Source of the DNA: Allomuricauda sp. TMED12
Lineage (GTDB): Bacteria; Bacteroidota; Bacteroidia; Flavobacteriales; Flavobacteriaceae
Length of the DNA stretch: 61,113 nucleotides
NCBI GenBank assembly: GCA_002167435.2
Contig: NHBR02000113.1
Location: 1 to 61,113 of the forward strand
Direction of reading: 5' to 3'
Shown: positions 45,943-54,456 of the stretch, one piece after another
Layout of the letters: each line of letters opens with the position of its first letter
Numbering within the stretch: position 1 is the stretch's first letter
Translations under genes and position numbers: made by a program
Notes under the pieces: generated by a model
Seen by the model: the letters and a program-made list of their open reading frames with translations, nothing else
Told to the model about the DNA's origin: nothing
The model's database searches: none

Positions 45943-48374
45943 TAGGAATCTTCCTTTTTTCGGGAGAATAAGGTAAAGCCCAGTCCCCCAACTATAATCA
46001 GTCCTAAAAGAATATTGGATGCCAAGGTAATCTGGCTTCCCGTTTCCACCACTTCGGGCTCAAATTTAAATTCAATTTGGTGTTGTCCAGCAGGGACCTT
46101 CATGCCACGCAAAGCATAATCCACTTTATAGTGTTTTTGTGGCTCCCCATCAACAAAGGCATTCCAACCCGATGGATAATGCATTTCTGAGAACACCGCA
46201 AAACCATCATTGGAATTGTTGGACGTATATTTTAAATAGTCAGGACGATACTCCACCAAATCAATACTTGCCACAGAATCCACCTCATAACGCAATTTGG
46301 TCAAATCGGGATACTCACGGTTGTTTACCACCGCCTGTGTTTTGGAATTGAAATCTTTCAGCTTTAGAATTTCCTCATTGGCAGAAGAGACAGGTATCAA
46401 TTGATCAACAAACCACGCATTCCCGTTAGCATCGGGATTCACGCCCGGGAAACTGTTCCCTTCTTCATCTTGTTGAATAATGTATTTAACATTCAACATG
46501 TTCAGCACCTGAAGATTGTTCCGATATAAATGATATTCGAATAAATTTTGAAGTGCTCGAGGCTTTGCCGCGTGATACCCACCAATGGATTTATGAAAAT
46601 AGGAAGTCCGTGCTCCGTTGATCCCCTCTTGAGGATCAAAAACCCTATAAATGGAATCGTCCTGCATGATCATTTGATCTAGCTGATTGGCTTGGAAAGG
46701 TTCATTTACCTGACGCTGACGCACAAAATCGTCCTCGTTCACATACCTAAGGTCCACACCAACCAAATCGAATATAATTAGAGCGCCCAGGGCAAAGACC
46801 AAAATGTTTTTATTGATTTTATCTTTGATAAAGAACCACAATACTGCGGCGGCCAAGGCCACATAAATCAACGAACGGATGGTATCGCTGACATAAACCG
46901 CTTCACGATCACGTTGAATCATGGTCATCAGTTCATCACCAAAATATCCTCGATACGTTTCGTCTCGGAGTCCTTCAAAATCAAAGAAACCTTTCAATAA
47001 GAAAATCAATATGCCAAGTCCTACGGAAATAAAGAAGCTAAGCTTTAAGGCTTTCAGCTTTTCCGTTTTATCCATAGTTGATTTAAATAGTTCTCGTATT
47101 CCCAAAATACCGAGTACAGGTAAGCACAATTCCAAAACCACTTGTATGGAGGACACGGCCCTGAACTTATTGTACATCGGGAAGTAATCAATCATAAAAT
47201 TGGTGAGGAGCGGAAAATTCTTTCCCCAAGAAAGCAAGAGTGACAAAATCGCACCCGACAACAACCACCATTTCTTTTTTCCATCAACCAAAAATATGCC
47301 CAATATAAACAAGAAGAAAACAATAGCGCCCACATATGCAGGGGCCGCCACAATGGGCTGGTCACCCCAATATAAAGGCAAACTGCTGGAAAACTCAATG
47401 GCCTTGGTCGGTGTTAACCCCTGATTGGTCAAATACTCATACGCTTTGGAGTCTTTTCCTAAATCTTCTCCGCCCGAACCTCCGAACAAACGTGGCGCGA
47501 ACAGGTTCAACGATTCGGCGATTCCGTAACTGTATTGGGTAATGTAATCATAGTCCAAACCCTTGGAAACCGCTTTATCACTTCCATCAGGGTTTACGGT
47601 GAGTTCCGATGTTCCTCGGGTGCTCCAATCGGCATACTCCTTGGTCGCCATAAGGCTGGTGGCATTCGTAAAAATGGACAACACCACGGCCAACACCAAA
47701 ATGCCCACCGAGGCAACATAGTGTTTCAGTTCTTTTTCTTTGATAGCATAAATCAGGTACACCAAGCCCAATACCAATACCAAAAGCATGAAATAATAGG
47801 TCATTTGGTAGTGATTGGCATTGATTTCCAGTGCCATCGCCAATGCGGTCAGTATGAATCCTAAAATGTATTTTTTTCGAAAAACCAGTACAATTCCGCC
47901 CAAAACCATGGGAATATAGCCTAAAGCGTGTGCTTTGGCATTGTGTCCCACGCCAAGAATAATAATCAGATAAGTTGAAAAACCAAAAGCAAGAGCCCCC
48001 AATACGGCAAGCCGAAAATCAACCTTAAGACATAACAACAGAATGTAAAATCCTATTAAATAGAGAAAAAGATAATCGGCCGGTCTGGGCAAAAACCGAA
48101 TCAAACGGTCCAATTCCTTAACATAATTATGTGGGTAATTGGCCCCTAATTGATAGGTGGGCATTCCGCCAAAAGCACTATTGGTCCAATACGATTCCTC
48201 TCCCGTAACATCCTTGTAAGCATCCCGTTCCTGGGCCATTCCCTTGTACTGGGCAATGTCCGACTGATAAATGGCTTTGCCCTGCAATACCGGATAAAAG
48301 TAGACCAGCGAAGCAAGGATAAACAAACCGATAACACTAATATGGGTGATAATGGCTTTTGGAGAAAGATTCAT
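45942..48374 (-). CDS. YfhO family membrane protein
   Basis: 810 aa from the ATG at 48374 (MNLSPKAIITHISVIGLF); an upstream in-frame TTG adds only seven residues and is not needed. About a dozen spans in the first 560 residues, with SYWTNSAFGGMPTYQLGANYP in the first large loop, as in YfhO/GT-C-like proteins, then a large exported C-terminal domain (YHAAKPRALQNLFEYHLYRNNLQVLNMLNVKYI, FSEMHYPSGWNAFVDG). YfhO in Gram-positive bacteria glycosylates lipoteichoic acid from lipid-linked sugar; here a similar outer-face transferase on another acceptor is likely. Operon with GT4 and flippase. Confidence 0.88.
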   Translation of the reverse strand: MNLSPKAIITHISVIGLFILASLVYFYPVLQGKAIYQSDIAQYKGMAQERDAYKDVTGEESYWTNSAFGGMPTYQLGANYPHNYVKELDRLIRFLPRPADYLFLYLIGFYILLLCLKVDFRLAVLGALAFGFSTYLIIILGVGHNAKAHALGYIPMVLGGIVLVFRKKYILGFILTALAMALEINANHYQMTYYFMLLVLVLGLVYLIYAIKEKELKHYVASVGILVLAVVLSIFTNATSLMATKEYADWSTRGTSELTVNPDGSDKAVSKGLDYDYITQYSYGIAESLNLFAPRLFGGSGGEDLGKDSKAYEYLTNQGLTPTKAIEFSSSLPLYWGDQPIVAAPAYVGAIVFFLFILGIFLVDGKKKWWLLSGAILSLLLSWGKNFPLLTNFMIDYFPMYNKFRAVSSIQVVLELCLPVLGILGIRELFKSTMDKTEKLKALKLSFFISVGLGILIFLLKGFFDFEGLRDETYRGYFGDELMTMIQRDREAVYVSDTIRSLIYVALAAAVLWFFIKDKINKNILVFALGALIIFDLVGVDLRYVNEDDFVRQRQVNEPFQANQLDQMIMQDDSIYRVFDPQEGINGARTSYFHKSIGGYHAAKPRALQNLFEYHLYRNNLQVLNMLNVKYIIQQDEEGNSFPGVNPDANGNAWFVDQLIPVSSANEEILKLKDFNSKTQAVVNNREYPDLTKLRYEVDSVASIDLVEYRPDYLKYTSNNSNDGFAVFSEMHYPSGWNAFVDGEPQKHYKVDYALRGMKVPAGQHQIEFKFEPEVVETGSQITLASNILLGLIIVGGLGFTLFSRKKEDS

Positions 48375-48398
48375 GGATAGGTTTTGATACGGCAAATA

Positions 48399-48659
48399 TT
48401 AATCAATTTCCTCAAAATCTATGTATTCTCCAACTTTTTTTGAGGGATTGGATTTTCGGAATGTTTTTTTGGAAATGGTGGTCTCCCCTTCCTTCTTTTG
48501 AGCGTTATCAAAATCTTGAGGGTTTCCGAACTGTTGCCCAAAACGCTCGCTCGTCTTTTTAACCGCATAATTCAAGAGCTTCGGAGCCAACCACTTTAAA
48601 AGTAATTTAAGTCCGTAGTATACTAATATGACAATTAAAATCGTTTGTAATAAAACCAT
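48399..48659 (-). CDS. DUF4834 family membrane protein
   Basis: 86 aa: one N-terminal membrane span (VLLQTILIVILVYYGLKLLLKWL) and a charged tail ending KKVGEYIDFEEID, which fits the Bacteroidota family DUF4834. Function unknown. It is the first gene of the minus-strand polysaccharide operon, 24 bases before YfhO, behind a full consensus promoter. Confidence 0.85.
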   Translation of the reverse strand: MVLLQTILIVILVYYGLKLLLKWLAPKLLNYAVKKTSERFGQQFGNPQDFDNAQKKEGETTISKKTFRKSNPSKKVGEYIDFEEID

Positions 48660-48678
48660 ATAACCTTAGTTATTGTAT

Positions 48679-48712
48679 CAAATTTACACTGTTAGTCTCG
48701 TAAACCCATCAA
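48679..48712 (-). promoter_or_regulatory. Promoter of the DUF4834-YfhO-GT4-flippase operon
   Basis: On the minus strand: TTG (48710-48712), 23 bases, TAAATTTG (48679-48686); transcription would start near 48672, 13 bases before the ATG at 48659. Confidence 0.6.
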
Positions 48713-48757
48713 ACGTATCTTAAAATAGTATTAAAACCCAGTTATATGGACATTTCC

Positions 48758-49708
48758 ATGATCAAAAAGTCATTATTTCTTTTCGTTCTAACCCCAACTT
48801 TTATTTTCGCCCAATATACCGATGTCATCAACTCCAATAGACCTGGGCGTGCAGCTAGTGCTTATGCCGTTGGTAAAAATGTGGTACAGGCTGAAATTGG
48901 AATGTTGTACGAACAGCAAGATAATGCCGATTTAAATTCGGACTCCAATATTTTTGGGGCCGATTATGCCTTTAGGTACGGTTTACTTTTTGAAGAATTG
49001 GAAGTTATTGCTGAAGGCTCCTTTATTACACAAAATATCACCTATCCCGATTTGGGTATCGAGGGCAAGCTGACCAATTTTTCCAGAAACCGTGTTGGGT
49101 TAAAATATTTGGTTTTTGACCCCTATAAAGATCCTCAACGAAGCAAACCCAATTTATACAGTTGGAGGGCCAACAATCTGTTCCAATGGAAGAACTTGAT
49201 TCCTGCCGTATCGGTGTATGGAGGGGCAAATTTTGTACTGGGAGATAATCCGTTTTATCCGGGCGAACCCACCGTTTCCTACCGAGGGGGTGTACAAACC
49301 CAGAGCAGGCTTTCCCCTAGGTTCGTGTTGATTTCCAACATAGCCTATGATCGCATTACCACCGATTTTCCGGAATGGCGCTATGCCTTATCGGTTACAC
49401 ATGCTTTCCGTGATCCACGTTGGAGTGTGTTTTTTGAGGGACAGGGCATTTCTGGTGACCGATATTCCGATATTATTTTAAGAACCGGTGTGGCCCGTTT
49501 GATCAATCCCAATTTTCAGGCGGATTTTCATTTAGGGTCGGGGTTTAAAAATGACCCATCCCGTATTTTTGTGGTACTTGGATTCTCCTACCGTTTGGAT
49601 TTCCATAAAGATGAACTCATTCCCATCAACGAGCAGCAATCGGGTATTAACGGAAAAATCAAGAAGAACGCCAACAAAAAATCAAAAAAGCGCAATAAAA
49701 AGAACTGA
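48758..49708 (+). CDS. Outer-membrane transporter-like protein
   Basis: 316 aa from the ATG at 48758, which gives the clean signal peptide MIKKSLFLFVLTPTFIFAQ (an ATG 12 bases earlier adds MDIS). The mature part is a predicted beta-barrel: SNRPGRAASAYAVGKNVVQAEIGMLYEQ, FRYGLLFEELEVIAEGSF, RVGLKYLVFDP. This pattern belongs to the group annotated as transporter (MetA phenol-degradation-like barrel) in Bacteroidota. The C terminus after the last strand is a Lys/Asn-rich tail (KIKKNANKKSKKRNKKN). Role unknown. Confidence 0.8.
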   Translation: MIKKSLFLFVLTPTFIFAQYTDVINSNRPGRAASAYAVGKNVVQAEIGMLYEQQDNADLNSDSNIFGADYAFRYGLLFEELEVIAEGSFITQNITYPDLGIEGKLTNFSRNRVGLKYLVFDPYKDPQRSKPNLYSWRANNLFQWKNLIPAVSVYGGANFVLGDNPFYPGEPTVSYRGGVQTQSRLSPRFVLISNIAYDRITTDFPEWRYALSVTHAFRDPRWSVFFEGQGISGDRYSDIILRTGVARLINPNFQADFHLGSGFKNDPSRIFVVLGFSYRLDFHKDELIPINEQQSGINGKIKKNANKKSKKRNKKN

Positions 49709-49792
49709 CCAATCTTAGTTTTTTACGTTTTCCACGAACTTCATTTTTCTACTGCAAGTAATATTCATAATATTGGGCATTAATTTGCAACT

Positions 49793-50911
49793 ATGGTTTC
49801 CGTTAAACAGGTTCAGTCCAAATCAGACCTAAAGCGTTTTGTAAAATTTCCCTTTTCACTCTATAAAGATTCCCCGTATTGGGTTCCTCCTATTATCAAG
49901 GACGAAATGGAATCTTTTGACAAGGATAAAAATCCTGTTTTTAAAACGGCGGAGGCTAAATTCTTTTTAGCTTACAAGGACAACAAGATCGTGGGTCGCG
50001 TAGCGGCCATCATCAATTGGTTGGAAGTAAAGGAACAAGGTCTTAAAAAAATGAGATTTGGTTGGTTCGATTTTGTGGATGACCTTGAGGTTTCCAAAGC
50101 CTTATTGGACAAAGTACGTGAAATAGGCAAGGAAAACCAGCTGGAATATATGGAGGGTCCCGTTGGCTTCTCCAATTTGGACAAAGTGGGTGTGCTTACC
50201 GAGGGTTTTGATCATATTGGAAATATGATAACTTGGTACAACCACCCCTATTACCAATCGCATTATGAGCAACAGGGGTTTACCACGGAAAAAAAATATA
50301 GCGAAAGCAAGTTTTTAGCGGCCAATGCAGACCCAAAATTATTTGCCAAGGCCAACTTGCTGATAAAAAAGCGCTATGGCCTACGGGAAATGAACTTTGA
50401 AAAGAGCGCTGACATAATGCCCTGGGTGGATAAAATGTTCGACCTTTTTAATGAGGCCTATGCCAAACTATCGTCTTTTGTGAAAATCACGGATATCCAA
50501 AAGGAGTATTTTAAGAAAAAATACATCGGTTTTATAAATCCGGAGTATATCAAATTTGTGGTGGATACGGACGATAATTTGGTGGCTTTTGCCATTGTAA
50601 TGCCATCATTTTCCGAAGCCTTGCAAAAAGCGAACGGTAAATTGTTTCCCTTCGGGATTTTCCATCTGCTCAACGCTAGAAAAAACAGTAAGGATGCCAT
50701 TTTCTACTTGATCGGTATCCATCCGAAATACCAAAACAAGGGAGTGACCGCCATTATTTTTAACGAGTTCCACCATACCTTTAAAAAAAGAGGGGTCGTT
50801 AATTGTATTAGAACCCCCGAACTAGAGGACAATCTAGCTATTCAGCAATTGTGGAAGCATTTTGACCCCAAAGTGATCAAGCGAAGACGTACCTACGTAA
50901 GGGATTTATAG
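49793..50911 (+). CDS. GNAT-fold acyltransferase-like protein
   Basis: 372 aa. The N-terminal part FPFSLYKDSPYWVPP, KTAEAKFFLAYKDNKIVGRVAAIIN looks like a GNAT domain with its beta4 strand (IVGRVAAIIN), and the C-terminal part has FYLIGIHPKYQNKGVTAIIFNEFHHTFKKRGVV, a Q/RxxGx(G/A)-type acetyl-CoA loop. Homologs in Bacteroidota are sometimes mislabelled GTP cyclohydrolase. Acyl donor and acceptor unknown; possibly an N-acyltransferase. Cytosolic, single gene. Confidence 0.75.
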   Translation: MVSVKQVQSKSDLKRFVKFPFSLYKDSPYWVPPIIKDEMESFDKDKNPVFKTAEAKFFLAYKDNKIVGRVAAIINWLEVKEQGLKKMRFGWFDFVDDLEVSKALLDKVREIGKENQLEYMEGPVGFSNLDKVGVLTEGFDHIGNMITWYNHPYYQSHYEQQGFTTEKKYSESKFLAANADPKLFAKANLLIKKRYGLREMNFEKSADIMPWVDKMFDLFNEAYAKLSSFVKITDIQKEYFKKKYIGFINPEYIKFVVDTDDNLVAFAIVMPSFSEALQKANGKLFPFGIFHLLNARKNSKDAIFYLIGIHPKYQNKGVTAIIFNEFHHTFKKRGVVNCIRTPELEDNLAIQQLWKHFDPKVIKRRRTYVRDL

Positions 50912-50993
50912 TCCTTTTCCAATTCAAATTTGCTCCTATGTTTCCAAATGTGCGTCTACAAAATATGAATTGATTTTGTAATTTGACCCCATG

Positions 50994-51014
50994 ATATCGA
51001 TTTCCATTCGATAT
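50994..51014. other. Inverted repeat upstream of the recombinase
   Basis: ATATCGA/TCGATAT, seven-base arms with a seven-base spacer, 42 bases before the recombinase ATG. It may be an operator or a weak terminator of the previous gene. The gap 50912-51055 has no gene. Confidence 0.4.
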
Positions 51015-51055
51015 TGAATTTATGCAGCATCCCCTTCACACCTAAAACACATAGG

Positions 51056-52171
51056 ATGAAAACCGTAAAACTGGTTCGGGGAGCACATAAGGGAGAAGAA
51101 ATAATCGAAATAATTATTGATAATGGTTCCTTGGTAGAAAACCATCTTGTTGGTTTGCCGGGCATAAAAAGGAAGAAATCGGATAGTAGATTGTATCTTA
51201 CAAACTCCTCCGTTAATTTAAGTCGCGTATTCCATCATCTACGAAAAATCAAATGTTATGTGGACTATTCAGATGTGATTCAAAAGCCATTTGATCTTCC
51301 CTCACGGAAAAAGCGCCTTACCTTACCTCCCATCAACGCCTTTCATCAAAAAGATCTAATAAGGTTCCGTAGGTGGTTGGAAGAAAAAAGATTAAGCCCC
51401 CACACCGTGAATACTTATGTGGAAGTAACCCGTTTTTTTGTTAGATACTGTATTGGTAAAAAATCAAAAAACTATACCAAGCGCCTGGTCGAAGCCTTTA
51501 ATTATGAATTTATTGTTAGCGAGGGCAAGTCGATATCGTATCAAAACCAATGCATCAATGGGATTAAGAAATTCTTTCTCTTCAAGAAGATGGATATCGA
51601 TACGTTAGATTTGATCAGGCCCAAGAAGGAGAAAAAACTTCCGGTAGTTTTAAGCAAGGATGAGGTGCGGTTACTTATTGATGAAACCTACAACCTAAAA
51701 CACAAAACATTATTAAGCCTAGTGTATTCTGGCGGTTTACGGATTGGAGAGGCCATCAACCTAAAGGTTGATGATATTGACAGTAAACGAATGCTTATCC
51801 ATATTAAGGGTGCAAAGGGAAAAAAGGACAGATATACGCTATTGTCGCACAGTTTTTTGGAAATCCTTCGGATCTACTACAAGCAGTATAAGCCCAAAGA
51901 TTATTTGTTCGAAGGGCAAAAATTGCCCACTTATAGCACAAGTAGTGCACAATGGATATTGAAAAACGCCGTTGCCAAAACCGGGATACGAAAGGATGTG
52001 ACATTACATACCCTTAGACATAGTTTTGCCACACATTTATTGGAAAATGGCACCGATATTAGATATATACAGGAACTATTGGGTCACAGTAGCCCAAAGA
52101 CCACAATGATCTATACCCATGTTACCGAGAATAGCATTAAAAACATCAGCAATCCATTTGATGACCTATAA
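51056..52171 (+). CDS. Tyrosine recombinase (Xer-type) of the cassette array
   Basis: 371 aa from the ATG at 51056; an in-frame TTG at 51014 would add 14 residues and lies in the inverted repeat. Domains: an extra N-terminal part (1-85) not found in XerC/D; a SAM-like core-binding domain (about 95-180, LIRFRRWLEEKRLSPHTVNTY); and the catalytic domain with Arg229 (GGLRIGEA), a Lys in the GAKGKKDR hairpin (254-258), His318 and Arg321 (HTLRHSFATHLL), His344 (LLGHSS) and nucleophile Tyr353 (MIYTHV). All catalytic residues are present. The insertion typical of IntI between the Lys hairpin and HxxR is absent, but the tail ISNPFDDL recalls the SPLD tail of IntI. It is read toward the cassettes, unlike most intI genes. 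Confidence 0.92.
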   Translation: MKTVKLVRGAHKGEEIIEIIIDNGSLVENHLVGLPGIKRKKSDSRLYLTNSSVNLSRVFHHLRKIKCYVDYSDVIQKPFDLPSRKKRLTLPPINAFHQKDLIRFRRWLEEKRLSPHTVNTYVEVTRFFVRYCIGKKSKNYTKRLVEAFNYEFIVSEGKSISYQNQCINGIKKFFLFKKMDIDTLDLIRPKKEKKLPVVLSKDEVRLLIDETYNLKHKTLLSLVYSGGLRIGEAINLKVDDIDSKRMLIHIKGAKGKKDRYTLLSHSFLEILRIYYKQYKPKDYLFEGQKLPTYSTSSAQWILKNAVAKTGIRKDVTLHTLRHSFATHLLENGTDIRYIQELLGHSSPKTTMIYTHVTENSIKNISNPFDDL

Positions 52172-52200
52172 ATATGATTATATTGCATTGTAAGAAAATA

Positions 52201-52305
52201 AAACATAATGGATATACTGAAGGGGAAATCACAAAACTTGGGCATAGCCCACCAATTTGGTCATCTATACCCAAAAATGTTCAGTATATAAACAAGTTGT
52301 AAAAC
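52201..52305 (+). other. Hairpin site between recombinase and first cassette (attI-like or attC-like)
   Basis: Three nested inverted repeats: ATATACTGAA (52212-52221)/TTCAGTATAT (52280-52289), TTGGGCATAG (52238-52247)/CTATACCCAA (52265-52274, one mismatch), and ACCAA/TTGGT (52251-52261) at the tip. Six bases after the outer arm comes the core GTTGTAAAAC (52296-52305), which opens the first cassette. The spacing arm-6 bases-GTTG equals that of the attC sites downstream. The left R'' partner is poor (AAAAC). It could be the primary insertion site or the attC of a lost cassette. Confidence 0.65.
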
Positions 52306-52337
52306 ATTTCTCAAAACCATAAACTGACTGAATTTAA

Positions 52338-52733
52338 ATGTATAATTATCTGTTTTATTTCTTTTACAGTTATTATGATCGAACCGAAAAATGGAAAGAA
52401 ACCAAAGTCCCATTTTTGTCAGCGGTATTAATAATATCAGTTTTATTGATGTTCAATTTTCTGTTCATCAGAGATTTTATCACATTCCAATTAAACGGAT
52501 ATAAATACCAAAATTTCCAATTTGAAAATCTAATAATTCCAACTCTTTTCATCGGACTTAATTACTGGTACTTTAAAAAAAACGACCGATTTAAAAGAAT
52601 ATTAACCGATTATAAAAATGTAACGGATAAGAAAAGCTCTAAATTTTATTTGGCTTGGGCATATATCATTCTGTCAGTAGTTCTTGTAATTATGATGGGC
52701 TATTCTGTTAGAAATAATATAAAGTGGATTTAA
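52338..52733 (+). CDS. Cassette A: small membrane protein, hypothetical
   Basis: 131 aa, ATG 42 bases into cassette A. Three hydrophobic stretches: VPFLSAVLIISVLLMFNFLFI (about 24-44), FENLIIPTLFIGLNYWYF (about 62-79) and FYLAWAYIILSVVLVIMMGY (about 102-121). It opens MYNYLFYFFYSYYDR, a start I have seen in other small Bacteroidota membrane proteins without known function. Its stop lies five bases before the R'' of attC 1. No consensus promoter is seen in the cassette, so it may be read from upstream. Function unknown. Confidence 0.75.
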   Translation: MYNYLFYFFYSYYDRTEKWKETKVPFLSAVLIISVLLMFNFLFIRDFITFQLNGYKYQNFQFENLIIPTLFIGLNYWYFKKNDRFKRILTDYKNVTDKKSSKFYLAWAYIILSVVLVIMMGYSVRNNIKWI

Positions 52734-52737
52734 AAAC

Positions 52738-52924
52738 GTTTTACAACACTGGCTATAATTCATTGTTCCCTCCTGTCTTGAACTAAATTCCCTACTTTTA
52801 AGAAAACTATTAACTACGGGAATGCTTTCGTAACGCGGCCCTGGCTCGCTGGAAAATCGCCCCGGCCACCGCCGTCGCTCACCAGCCACCAGCCACAACG
52901 AAATCATAGCCGAAACCGTTGTGC
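52738..52924 (+). other. attC-like site 1 (end of cassette A)
   Basis: Left R'' GTTTTACAAC, three unpaired bases, then GGCTATAATTCATTG; on the right CAACGAAATCATAGCC, six unpaired bases, then core GTTGTGC (52918-52924). The arms pair with an extra A on the right side, like the extrahelical bases of attC. The ~140-base middle holds ATTCCC/GGGAAT and GC-rich stems. At about 180 bp it is longer than usual attC sites. Confidence 0.82.
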
Positions 52925-52942
52925 TTAATTAAAAACCTAATA

Positions 52943-53686
52943 ATGGAAAAAATTATCAGTAAATTTTTCTGTTTCTTATTGATTTACCTAACAATTAGCT
53001 GCTCAAATGATAATGAAAATGGGCAAGAAATAGATTTAGATTTGACAAATGGCCTTATTCTTCAAGCTCTATTGGATGGCAATGCACTAGATACTAGTGG
53101 GAATATGAATAATGGAGAAATAATCGGTTCTGTCAATATAATAGTTAATAGAAACAACGAATCCAATGCCGCCTTGAATTTTAATGAAGATGAAGGACAT
53201 ATTGACTTCGGGAACATTCCAGAATTAGAAATAAATTATGATTCCACAATCTCTATATCAGTATGGATAAAACCAAATGGTGGTCAAGTTAGCTGGGATA
53301 CCATATTGAATCAATTCTTTGAAGGACCACCACCTTCAGCTCTTGGAAGATTTTATTTGGGTTTAAATCCTAATAACCAAAGGGTAAGATGGAACATACT
53401 TGGAAATCAATTGGAATCATCAAATCAAATTCCAATAGATGAATGGACACATTTGGTTGTAACATATAACAATAGAAAAGCTGTGATGTTTGTGAATGGT
53501 ATATTAGATGGTGAATTAAACTTTGGACAAGAAACTTTAGGATTTGGTAGTGGCGCACCTTTTAAAATTGGTAAACAGAGTTTAACACCAACGAGTGGTT
53601 CTGGTTTTAGCGGTTCAATAGATGATATTAATATATTCGACAGACTACTGTCAGATGTAGAAATACAAGCCTTATTTAATAACTAA
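52943..53686 (+). CDS. Cassette B: LamG-type lipoprotein
   Basis: 247 aa from the ATG at 52943; the frame is open back to a TTG inside the R' core, but the ATG gives the proper lipoprotein signal MEKIISKFFCFLLIYLTISC with Cys20 as the lipid site. The mature protein is a concanavalin-like (LamG/laminin G-3) domain: ALLDGNALDTSGNMNNGEII, NYDSTISISVWIKPNG, WTHLVVTYNNRKAVMFVNGILDG and SGSIDDINIFDRLLSDVEIQALF. Such domains bind sugars or proteins at the cell surface. It begins 25 bases into the cassette and its TAA is part of R''. Confidence 0.85.
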   Translation: MEKIISKFFCFLLIYLTISCSNDNENGQEIDLDLTNGLILQALLDGNALDTSGNMNNGEIIGSVNIIVNRNNESNAALNFNEDEGHIDFGNIPELEINYDSTISISVWIKPNGGQVSWDTILNQFFEGPPPSALGRFYLGLNPNNQRVRWNILGNQLESSNQIPIDEWTHLVVTYNNRKAVMFVNGILDGELNFGQETLGFGSGAPFKIGKQSLTPTSGSGFSGSIDDINIFDRLLSDVEIQALFNN

Positions 53687-53864
53687 GCACAACACTGGCT
53701 ATAATTCATTGTTCCCCCCTACCTTGAACTAAATTCCCTATTTTTAAAAAACTATTAACCAAAGGGAATGCTTTCGTAACGCGGCCCTGGCTCGCTGGAA
53801 AATCGCCCCGGCCGTCGCTCACCAGCCGCCAGCCACAACGAAATCATAGCCGAGACCGTTAGCA
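53684..53864 (+). other. attC-like site 2 (end of cassette B)
   Basis: R'' TAAGCACAAC, then the same arm GGCTATAATTCATTG and right arm CAACGAAATCATAGCC as site 1, ending in core GTTAGCAC. The middle is almost identical to site 1, with one six-base deletion and few changes, while the R boxes differ completely. Confidence 0.82.
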
Positions 53865-53880
53865 CTTATTTGAGAAAAAA

Positions 53881-54456
53881 ATGAAACGATTAATAAAATT
53901 CATAGAAAAGAATATTTCAGGCAAAAAGGTTTTAGGACTTTTTATCTTGACCAATCTTGTTTACACCTTTATGCTGACTGTTACAATTCCCAAAACAATG
54001 GAATTCTCTAAAGGAATGAAATTATTGGATATGATGCCCACAGGATATGATTTGAATTATGTAAGTGAATTATTCACTTCGCTCGGAGAAAATGGACGTT
54101 TGACATATCTAACCAACCAAATACCTGTTGATATGATTTACCCACTGCTATTCGGACTTTCTTACTGTCTGCTTTTGGGATATTTTTTGAAAAAATTGAA
54201 CAAATTAAATTCCCCATATATTTATCTCTGCCTAATACCGATAATTGCCGGAATTGCAGATTATTTGGAAAATATCGGAATTATCACAATGCTTAAAAAC
54301 TATCCCGAATTGAAAGAGACAGCAGTTTATACAACTAATATATTTTCAGTTATAAAAAGCATTTCAACAAGTATATTTTTTATTGCATTAATAGTAGTCT
54401 TAATAACACTTGGAATTAAAGTATTAAACAGAAAAACAAGTGCTAACACCGGTTAA
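53881..54456 (+). CDS. Cassette C: membrane protein, hypothetical
   Basis: 191 aa, ATG 23 bases into cassette C. Four hydrophobic spans: VLGLFILTNLVYTFMLTVTI (about 17-36), MIYPLLFGLSYCLLLGYFL (about 81-99), PYIYLCLIPIIAGIADYL (about 108-125) and FIALIVVLITLGIKVL (about 166-181). The frame runs through the R'' of attC 3 and ends SANTG, a common trait of cassette genes. Small four-span proteins of this kind occur in Bacteroidota without assigned role. I see no catalytic motif. Confidence 0.75.
   Translation: MKRLIKFIEKNISGKKVLGLFILTNLVYTFMLTVTIPKTMEFSKGMKLLDMMPTGYDLNYVSELFTSLGENGRLTYLTNQIPVDMIYPLLFGLSYCLLLGYFLKKLNKLNSPYIYLCLIPIIAGIADYLENIGIITMLKNYPELKETAVYTTNIFSVIKSISTSIFFIALIVVLITLGIKVLNRKTSANTG

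Noticed and set aside
47535..47864. 109-codon plus-strand ORF opposite the YfhO gene
   Set aside because: Antisense shadow of a long conserved membrane protein gene.
51056..52171. Calling the recombinase a classical integron integrase (IntI)
   Set aside because: The IntI-specific insertion between the Lys hairpin and the HxxR box is absent, the N-terminal part is longer, and the gene direction is opposite to the usual one. I keep it as Xer-type.
52674..52907. 77-codon minus-strand ORF in attC site 1
   Set aside because: It lies almost wholly in the GC-rich site and its residue make-up follows the hairpin; no start signal.
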